DNA from: Diadema setosum
Taxonomy: Eukaryota; Echinodermata; Echinoidea; Diadematoida; Diadematidae
DNA: 64,000 nt
Assembly: GCF_964275005.1 (NCBI RefSeq)
Contig: NC_092704.1
Span: 13,080,871-13,144,870 of the forward strand
Reading direction: 5' to 3'
This document shows positions 55,279-64,000 of this stretch, piece by piece. The stretch's first letter is position 1. Each line of letters opens with the position of its first letter. Both the position numbers and the translations under genes were made by a program. Under the pieces are notes generated by a model. The model saw only the letters and a list, made by a program, of their open reading frames with translations. It made no database searches and had not been told where the DNA came from.

Positions 55279-57273
55279 CTAGAGATTGTAATTTGTCATC
55301 ACTGACAAATTAAGGTGATCCGATTTTTTTTTTAATCAATGATTCGAGTCCTGATAGTGCAAAGTCTCAGCTACAACATATTAAAATCTTAGAGAAATTC
55401 ACCAAAGCATAAGTAAGATAGTGCTCGATAAAGAGTCATGTCAATTTTCATATCTAAAAAATTCCCTCCCATAGAGATAACACGTCATAGCGAAGATAGA
55501 AAGAGTACATATGACCTTTGACCCCACTTTGCACAGACAAGATGGCATCTGAGCAAAAAGTGGTTATTTTATGAAATGATCCCTGTAACATGGTCTTTAC
55601 GTGTGCAATATATGGGAAAGATAGGACATGTATTCACCAAGATACAGGATGAAACATTTATGACCTTGGACCCTAATTTACATACCCAAGATGGTGTCTG
55701 ATCAAGTAGTTGTTATTTTATGAAATAATGTACGTGACACGAACTTAACATGTGCAAAATATGGGGTTGATAGCCATTGTTGTTATTGATCTATTGCACA
55801 GAAAGTAGACTTAAGAAAGAAAAATTAAGAAAAAATGAAGTTATTTTATAGAAATTTGAAGAAGCATTAAAAAAAATCAGAAAAAGATAAAGTTAGGAAG
55901 GGAAAATGAGACTAACTAAAGAAAAAGAAGAAAAAAGTGTTCAAAAAAAAAGTTTAAAAAAAATATTGGCAGGGGCGAGCCTCGAACCGGGGACCTTAGG
56001 ATTACGAGTCGGATGCGCTATGCACTGACCTATTTCATCCTCCATAGACCCTGTGTATTAAGCAAAATGACGCTGCATCGAAGCCAAGTGCCAATTTTAG
56101 CCAAGTTTTTCGACGTGATGCCGATGTCGTATGAAAAAATAGAGGGCACACTTACGATAGCCCAAAGTCTTAGCTACAACATATTAAAATCTGGGAGAAA
56201 TTCACCGAAGCATAAGTGAGCTAGTGCTCGGAAAAGATAGTCGTGTCAATTTTCATTTCCAGAAAAACTGCACTCTCATAGAGATAACACGTAAACTGGT
56301 CAAATTTGACAAGATTACATTCAATCCATTTTCACGAGGTGATGCCGTCATCCAATCAAAATGTTGTTATTATATTAATGAAAGAGCATTTCATAAGCTA
56401 CTACATACTGAAATCTGGGTGAAAATTGGCGAGGGATTAGTGAGATACGCTGGAGTGAAATTGAAATTTGATGACGTCATTTTGAAAATTAACTTTTTTT
56501 ACTTTATTAAGAAATTTGATATCTTTTAATCATTTTGCCAGCATCGCCAACCCATAAAATGACATGTACAACTCATCAGCTTTCAGAATATGTAAAGAAA
56601 ATGGGGGGTCATCGTCCATCCTGACGAGTAAAATCGGATTTAAAATTGGCGTTTTTTTGGCATCGTTGCACTGTATATCGCCATTGACGCGCGCGCGGAA
56701 TTTCAACTTTGACGGGCCCGTATGACGTCATATTGAATCGGATTGACTTGAAACTTGGCAGAAATATTCCTTGATATTTCAGGCATCCGATAAGTGTGAA
56801 GAAACGGGAAATTTCTATGACATACGAGCTGTGCGTGCGCATATGCGCGCGCGCGTACGCGTCCGTCCAATTTTTTCAATTTTTCAAAAAATGCTCTAAA
56901 TGGTCTGAAACGTGTGCAAAAAAATTTTGAGCTCGATTGGAGTATGCAAATATTTCAACGCGCGCGTACGCGCACGTTTTTAGAGAAAATATGAATTTTG
57001 AGAATATGAGTAGAATGCGCATAACTTGAAATATATGTGACGCAAATTTCATTGAAAAATTCCATTCCATTAATTAGATATGATTGAGAATGTGTTTTCA
57101 TATAATGACGTCATAATGACGTCACGGTCAACTGATCACAATGATACATTAGATTTGTTGTCTTTAGGACATGATGCATACATGGTATAATTTTGAAATT
57201 GATAGGCAGAGTACTTTCTGAGCTAACCTCTGCACAACTTTTGGGGAGAAATAAAGAAATAAATAAAGAAGAA
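55279..57273 (+). repeat. Array unit 6
   Basis: One DR1 block, tRNA-like module at 55967-56030, no end hairpin. Confidence 0.85.
55967..56030 (-). repeat. tRNA-like module in unit 6
   Basis: Same module and same relative place as in unit 2, with a few substitutions (GGTTCGAGGCTCGCCCC). Confidence 0.55.
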
Positions 57274-59246
57274 CTAGAGATTGTAATTTGTCATCACTGA
57301 CAAATTAAGGTGATCCGATTTTTTTTTATCATGGATTCGAGTCCTGATCGAAATAGGCATGACCATGCAGGTTTCATCTGTGTTCAGAGACATTGGCCGT
57401 GTGATGTTTGGATTCTCATTTAGAAAAGGGAGTCATATCTGTCATCTTCGGTACCAAATCTGTATACACTATAATGAAAATACAGCAACAAGAACATATG
57501 ACCTTTGACCCACATTTACACTCCCAAGATGGCATCTGAGGAAAAAGTGGCTATTTTGTGAAATAATTCTTGTGACATCGTCTATACGTGTGCAAAATAT
57601 GGCAAAGATAGGACAGGTATTCACCAAGATACAAAATGCAACATTTATGACCTTTGACCCTTATTTACATACCCAAGATATTGTCCAATCAAGTAGTTGT
57701 TATTTTATGAAATAATGTACTTGACACGAACTAAACATGTGCAAAATATGGGGTTGATAGCGCCTGCTGTTGTTGATCTATTGCACAGAAAGTAGACTTT
57801 AGAAAGAAAAATAAAGAAAAAATGAAGTTATTTTATAGAAATTTGAAGAAGCATAAAAAAATCAGAAAACGATAAAGTAAGGAAGGGAGAATAAAACTAA
57901 CTAAAGAAAAAGAAGAAAAAATGTGTTTAAAAAAAAAGTGAAAAAAATATTGGCAGGGGTGAGCCTCGAACCGGGGACCTTAGGATTACGAGTCGGATGC
58001 GCTATGCACTGACCTATTTCATCCTCCATAGGCCCTGTGTATTAAGCAAAATGACGCTGCATCGGAGCCAAGTGCAAATTTTAGCCAAGTTTTTCGACGT
58101 GATGCCGACGTCGGATGAAAAATTGGAGGGCACACTTACGATAGCCCAAAGTCTTAGCTACAACATATTAAAATTTGGGAGAAATTCACCGAAGCATAAG
58201 TGAGCTAGTGCTCGAAGAAGAGAGTCATGTCAATTTTCATTTAAAAAAAAACTGCACTCCCATAGACAGAACACGTAAACTGGTCAAATTTGACAAGATT
58301 ACTTTCAATCCATTTTCACGAGGTGATGCCGTCTTCCAATCAAAATGTTGTAATTATATTAATGAAAGACCATTTAATAAGCTACTACATACTGAAATCT
58401 GGGTGAAAATTGGTGAAGGATTAGTGAGATACGATCGAGTGAACTTGAAATTTGATGACGTCATTTTTAAAATTTACTTTTTTTATTTCATTAAGAAATT
58501 TGATATCTTTTAATCATTTTGCCAGCATCGCTAACCCATAAAATGACATGTACAACTCATCAGCTTTCAAAATATGTAAAGAAAATGGGGGGTCATCGTC
58601 CATCCTGACGAGTAAAATCGGATTTAAAATTGGCGGTTTTTTGGCATAGTTGCACTGCATATCGCCATTGACGCGCGCGCGGAATTTCAACTTTGACGGG
58701 CCCTTATGACGTCATATTGAATCGGATCGACTTGAAACTTGGTAGAAATATTCCTTGACATTTCGGACATCCGATTCGTGTGAAAAAATTGAAAATTTCT
58801 ATTTCATATTAGCTGTGCGTGCGAATATGTGCGCGCGCGTACGCGTCCGTCCAATTTTTTCAATTTTTCAAAAAATGCTCTAAATGGTCTGAAACGTGTG
58901 CAAAAAAATTTTGAGCTCGATTGGAGTATGCAAATATTTCAACGCGCGCGTACGCGCACTTTTTAGAGAAAATATGAATTTTGAGAATATGAGTAGAATG
59001 CGCATAACTTGAAATATATGTGATGCAAATTTCATTGAAAAATTCCATTCCATTAATTAGATATGATTGAGAATGTGTTTTCATATAATGACGTCATAGT
59101 GACGTCACGGTCGACTGATCACAATGATACATTAGATTTGTTGTCTTTAGGACATGATGCATACATGGTATAATTTTGAAATTGATAGGCAGAGTACTTT
59201 CTGAGCTAACCTCTGCACAACTTTTGGGGAGAAATAAAGAAATAAA
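57274..59246 (+). repeat. Array unit 7
   Basis: One DR1 block, tRNA-like module at 57951-58014, no end hairpin. Closest to unit 6. Confidence 0.85.
57951..58014 (-). repeat. tRNA-like module in unit 7
   Basis: Third copy of the same module, identical landmarks to unit 6. Confidence 0.55.
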
Positions 59247-61057
59247 CTAGAGATTGTAATTTGTCATCACTGACAAATTAAGGTGATCCGATTTCTTTTA
59301 ATCAATGATTCGAGTCCTGATAGTGCAAAGTCTCAGTTACAACATATGAAAATCTGAGAGAAATTCATCGAAGCATAAGTAAGATAGTGCTCGATAAAGA
59401 GAGTCATGTCAATTTTCACATCCAAAAAATTCCCTGCCATAGAGATAATACGTCATAGCGAAGATAGAAAAAGAAGTACATATGACCTTTGACCCCACTT
59501 TGCACAGACAAGATGGCATCTGAGCAAAAAGTGGTTATTTTATGAAATGATCCCTGTAACATGGTCTTTACGTGTGCAAAATATGGGAAAGATAAGACAT
59601 GTATTCACCAAGATACAGGATGAAACATCTATGACCTTTGACCCTAATTTACATACCCAAGATGGCGTCTGATCAAGTAGTTGTTATTTTATGAAATAAT
59701 GTTCGTGACATGAACTAAACATGTGCAAAATATGGTGGTGATAGGGTATGTTTTTCTTGAGTTATTGCACATAAAGTTGTAAAAAGAAAGAAATATTACA
59801 ATACATCGAAGATAAGCTTTAATTTCAACCAAGTTTTTTCACGTGATCCCGACAACGTATGAAAAAACGAAGGGAACACATACGATAGGCCTACGTCTCA
59901 GCTACAACATATTAAAATCTTAGAGAAATTCACCGAAGCATAAGTGAGCTAGTGCTCGATAAAGATAGTCATGTCAATTTTCATTTCCATAAAAATTGCA
60001 CTCCCATAGAGATTACACGTAAACTGGTCAAATTTGACAAGGTTACCTTCAATCCATTTTTTCGAGGTGATGTCGTCATCTAATCAAAATTGTGTAATTA
60101 CATTTATGAAAGAACATTTCATAAGCTACAACATCTTGAAATTTAGGTGAAAATTGGCAAAGGATAAGTGAGATACGCTCGAGTAAACTTGAAATTTGAT
60201 GACGTCATTTTGAAAATTTACTTTTTTAACTTTATCAAGAAATTTTATATCTTTTAATCACTTTGTCAGCATAGCCAGCCCATGAAATGACATGTACAAC
60301 TCATCAGCTTTCAGAATATGTCAAGAAAATGGGGGGTCACCGTCCATCCTGACGAGTAAAATCCGATTTAAAATTGGCGGTTTTTTGGCATAGTTGCACT
60401 GTGTATCCCCATTGACGCACGCGCGGAATTTTGAATTTGACGGGCTCGTATGACGTCATATTGAATCGGATCGACTTGAAACTTGGTAGAAATATTCCTT
60501 GACATTTCGGACATCCGATCCGTGTGAAAAAATTGAAAATTTCGATTTCATATTAGCTGCGCGTGCGAATATGTGCGAGCGCGTACGCGTCCGTCCAATT
60601 TTTTCAATTTTTCAAAAAATGCTCCAAATGGTCTGAAACGTGTGCAAAAAAAATTTGAGCTCGATTTGAGCATACAAATATTTCAACGCGCGCGTACGCG
60701 CGCGTTTTGAAATAAAAATGAATTTTAAGAATATGTGTAGAATTCGCTTGACTTGAAATATATGTGACGTAAATTTCATTGAAATATTCCATTCCATTAA
60801 TGAGATATGCATGAAAATGTGTTTTCATATAATGACGTCATAGTGACGTCACGGTCGACTGATCACTATGATTTTACTTGCGCTGTCGTCTTTGCGACAT
60901 GATACATATATGGTATAAGTTTGACATTGAGAGGCAATGCACTTTCTGAGCTAACCTCTGCACAACTTTTGAGGAGAAATAAAGAAAGAAACAAAGAAAG
61001 AAGAAAGATTCAGTACAGATACAGAAGGTGATCCGAGAGGATACTCGGATCACCTAA
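59247..61057 (+). repeat. Array unit 8
   Basis: Head of the unit 5/6 type, one DR1 block, no tRNA-like module, end hairpin at 61026-61055. Confidence 0.85.
61026..61055. repeat. End hairpin of unit 8
   Basis: Same 12-bp stem and AGGATA loop as unit 3. Confidence 0.9.
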
Positions 61058-63483
61058 CTAGAGATTGTAATTTGTCATCACTGACAAATTAAGGTGATCC
61101 GATTTTTTTTTTTTAATCAATGATTCAAATCCTGATCGCAATAGGCATGACCATGCAGGTTTCATTTGTGTTCAGAGACATTGGCCGTGTGATGTTTGGA
61201 TTCTCATTTAGAAAAGGGAGTCATATCTACCATCTTTGGTACCAAATCTGTATACACTATAACGAAGATACAGCAACAAGTACATATGACCTTTGACCCC
61301 ACTTTGCACAACCTAGATGGCATCTGAGCAAAAAGTGGTTATTTTGTGAAATGATTCTTGTAACATGATCTTTCCGTGTACAAAATATGGAAAAGATAAG
61401 ACATGTATTCACCAAGAGACAGGATGAAACATTTGTGACCTTTGACCCTAATTTACATACCCAAGATGGAGTCTGATCAAGTAGTTGTTATTTTATGAAA
61501 TAATGTACGTGACATGAACTAAACATGTGTAAAATATGGGGTGATAGGGGCTGTTTTTCTTGAGTTATTGCAAAGAAAGTTGCAGAAACATAGAAATATC
61601 TCAATACATCGAAGATAAGCTTTAATTTCAACCAAGTATTATAACATGATCCCGACATCATATGAAAAAAAAAAAAACAAAGAGCACGTAACGATAGCGC
61701 AAAGTCTCAGTTACAACATGTTAAGATCTTAGAAAAATTCACCGAAGGGTAAGTGAGCTAGTGCTCGACAAAGACAATCATGTCAATTTTCACATCTAGA
61801 AAAATTCCCTCCCATAGAGATAACACGTCATAACGAAGAAACAGAAAGAAGTACATATGACCTTTTGACCCCACTTTGCACAGACAAGATGGCATCTGAG
61901 CAAAGAGTGGTTATTTTGTGAAATGATTCTTGTAACATGATCTTTCCGTGTGCAAAATATGGGAAAGATAGGACATGCATTCACCAAGATACAGGATAAA
62001 ACATTTATGACCTTTGACCCTAATTTACATACCCAAGATGGCGTCTGATCAAGTAGTTGTTATTTTATCAAATAATGTACGTGACATGAACTAAACATGG
62101 GCAAAATACGGGGGTGATAGGATATGTTTTTCTTGAGTTATTGCACGGAAAGTTGCAGAAAGAAAGAAATATTTCAATACATCGAAAATAAGCTTTAATT
62201 TAAACCAAGTTTTTTTACGTGATGCAGACATCGTATGAAAAAGCAAAGGGCACACTTACGATAGCACAAAGTCTCAGCTACAACATATTAAAATCTTAGA
62301 GAAATTCACCAAAGCATATGTGAGCTAGTGCTCGATAAAGGTAGTCATGTCAATTTTCATTTCCAGAAAAATTGCACTCCCATAGAGATAACACGGAAAC
62401 TGGTCAAATTTGACAAGATTACTTTCAATCCATTTTTACGAGGTGATGCCGTCATCTAATCAAAATATTGTTATTACATTAATGAAAGAGCATTTAATAA
62501 GCTACAACATACTGAAATCTGGATGGAAATTGACAAAGGATTAGTGAGATATGCCCGAATAAACTTGAAATTTGATGACGTCATTTTGAAAATTTACTTT
62601 TTTTACTTTATTAAGAAATTTCATATCTTTTAATCATTTTGCCAGCATTGCCACCCCATGAAATGACATGTACAACTCATCAGCTTTCAAAATATGTAAA
62701 GAAAATGGGGGGTCACCGTCCATCCTGACGAGTAAAATCGGATTTAAAATTGGCGGTTTTTTGGCATAGTTGCACTGTATATCGCCATTGACGCGCGCGC
62801 GGAATTTCAACTTTGACGGGCCCGTATGACGTCATATTGAGTCGGATTGACTTGAAACTTGGTATAAATATTTCTTGACATTTCAGACATCCGATCAAAG
62901 TGAAAAAACTTGAAATTTCAATTGCAAATGAGCTGTGCGTGCGTATATGCGCGCGCGCGTACGCGTCCGTCCGATTTTTTCAATTTTTCAAAAAATGCTC
63001 CAAATGAACTGAAACGTGTGCAAAAAAATTTTGAGCTCGATTGGAGCATACAAATATTTCAACGCGCGCGTACGCGCACGTTTTAAGAGAATATATGAAT
63101 TTTGAGAACATGAGTAAAATGCGCATAACTTGAAATATATGTGACGTAAATTTCATTGAAAAATTCTATTCCATTAATGAGATATGATTGAGAATGTGTT
63201 TTCATATAATGACGTCATAGTGACGTCACGGTCGATTGATCACAATGATACCTTAGATTTGTCGTCTTTGGGACATGATGCATACATGGTATAATTTTGA
63301 AATTGATAGGCAGCGGACTTTCTGAGCTAACCTCTGCACAACTTTTGGGGAGAAATAAAGAAATAAAGAAGAAGAAAGAATCCGTACAGATACAGAAGGT
63401 GATCCGAGAGGATACTCGGATCACCTAATAAAGAATCAGTACAGATACAGAAGGTGATCCGAGAGGATACTCGGATCACCTAA
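61058..63483 (+). repeat. Array unit 9
   Basis: Longest unit (2426 bp): two DR1 blocks (one site with an extra T, near 61858) and two end hairpins. Confidence 0.85.
63397..63481. repeat. Doubled end hairpins of unit 9
   Basis: Hairpins at 63397-63426 and 63452-63481, each preceded by AGTACAGATACAGA or CGTACAGATACAGA. A 55-bp tandem duplication of the unit end. Confidence 0.9.
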
Positions 63484-64000
63484 CTAGAGATTGTAATTTG
63501 TCATCACTGACAAATTAAGGTGATCCGATTTTTTTTAATCAATGATACGAGTCCTGATACTGCAAAGTCTCAGCTACAACATATTAAAATCTGAGAGAAA
63601 TTCAAAGAAGCATAAGATAGTGCTCGATAAAGAGAGTCATATCAATTTTCACATCTAAAAAATTCCCTCCCTTAGAGATAACACGTCATAGCGAAGATAG
63701 AAAAAGAAGTACATATGACCTTTGACCCCACTTTGCACAGACAAGATGGCATCTGAGCAAAATGTTGTTATTTTATGAAATGATCCCTGTAACATGGTCT
63801 TTACGTGTGCAAAATATTGGAAAGATAGGACATGTATTCACCAAGATACAGGATGAAACATGTATGACCTTTGACCCTGATTTACATACCCAAGATGGCG
63901 TCTGATCAAGTAGTTGTTATTTTATGAAAAAATGTTTGTGACATGAACTGAACATGTGCAAAATATGGTGGTGATAGGGTATGTTTTTCTTGAGTTATTG
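63484..64000 (+). repeat. Array unit 10, cut by the window end
   Basis: Head of the unit 5 type followed by a DR1 block; the array continues beyond the window. Confidence 0.85.

Larger units (their letters stand above)
46655..64000 (+). repeat. Head-to-tail array of ten CTAG-bounded units (~1.8-2.4 kb each)
   Basis: Every unit starts CTAGA.., then a TTTGTCA(4-base loop)TGACAAA hairpin and TTA(A)GGTGATCCGAT. The order then is: one or two blocks containing paired TGACCTTTGACCC sites; a CTCAGCTACAACATA section; a GATGACGTCATTTTGAAAA section; GGGGGGTCACCGTCCATCCT; alternating CG/TA runs; and TGACGTCATAGTGACGTCA. Units end in an A/G-rich tail that may carry one or two GGTGATCCGAG/CTCGGATCACC hairpins. 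Frames up to about 130 codons recur at the same places but lack conserved starts and shift between units, so I see no gene. Confidence 0.9.

Noticed and set aside
49627..58014. Functional tRNA-Thr(CGT)/Met genes in the array
   Set aside because: Two anticodon-stem mismatches and a mismatched T-stem in all copies.
48375..63424. Recurring 60-130-codon minus-strand frames in the array units (e.g. 48375-48773)
   Set aside because: They recur because the units are homologous. Starts and stops move with small indels, lengths differ from unit to unit, and no domain is recognisable.
46655..64000. CRISPR-like array
   Set aside because: The repeats are ~2 kb, spacers are not unique, and the setting is an animal genome. 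No cas genes.

Overview
The window looks like intergenic and intronic DNA of a marine invertebrate animal. It is AT-rich, carries many microsatellites and mobile elements, and has spliced genes with GT/AG introns. The retinol-dehydrogenase-type gene, the TTAA-flanked 'AGGACAAGT' inverted-repeat elements, the CR1-like and Penelope-like retroelements and the several tRNA-derived SINEs together suggest an echinoderm or a similar deuterostome. This assignment is an inference: there is no marker that settles it.

Layout. 1-9900 is a mosaic of short transposons. It includes a diverged single copy of the repeat that later forms a large array (955-2104), a terminal-inverted-repeat element that carries telomere-type repeats between 9-bp target duplications (5551-5798), and the 3' part of a Penelope-like element with a GIY-YIG endonuclease ORF and a hammerhead-like motif (8439-9880). 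9926-17505 holds the only complete cellular gene I can support: a five-exon SDR9C-type short-chain dehydrogenase (retinol/hydroxysteroid dehydrogenase family) on the plus strand. 17.5-36.8 kb is gene-poor. It contains two inverted arrays of a ~164-bp minisatellite full of nuclear-receptor half-sites and two copies of one CR1-like retrotransposon. One copy is nearly open across 2.6 kb; the other is broken by a TTAA-flanked DNA transposon that itself carries a pogo-like MITE.

36.84-45.70 kb is a second copy of the 9.93-16.12 kb block, with SDR exons 1-3 only. Comparing the two copies exposes several insertions with clear ends: a hAT-like MITE only in copy A, and a Harbinger-like 1.7-kb element and a GC-rich nested foldback only in copy B. 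It also exposes a 177-bp microinversion. From 46,655 to the window end the DNA is a head-to-tail array of ten CTAG-bounded units, mostly 1.8-2.4 kb. Units carry CRE palindromes, DR1 nuclear-receptor sites, Z-DNA-prone CG/TA runs and, in some units, a terminal hairpin. I recognise no coding sequence in the array. The array and its diverged single relative at 955-2104, whose terminal hairpin differs by compensating changes, are the most unusual signal in the window.
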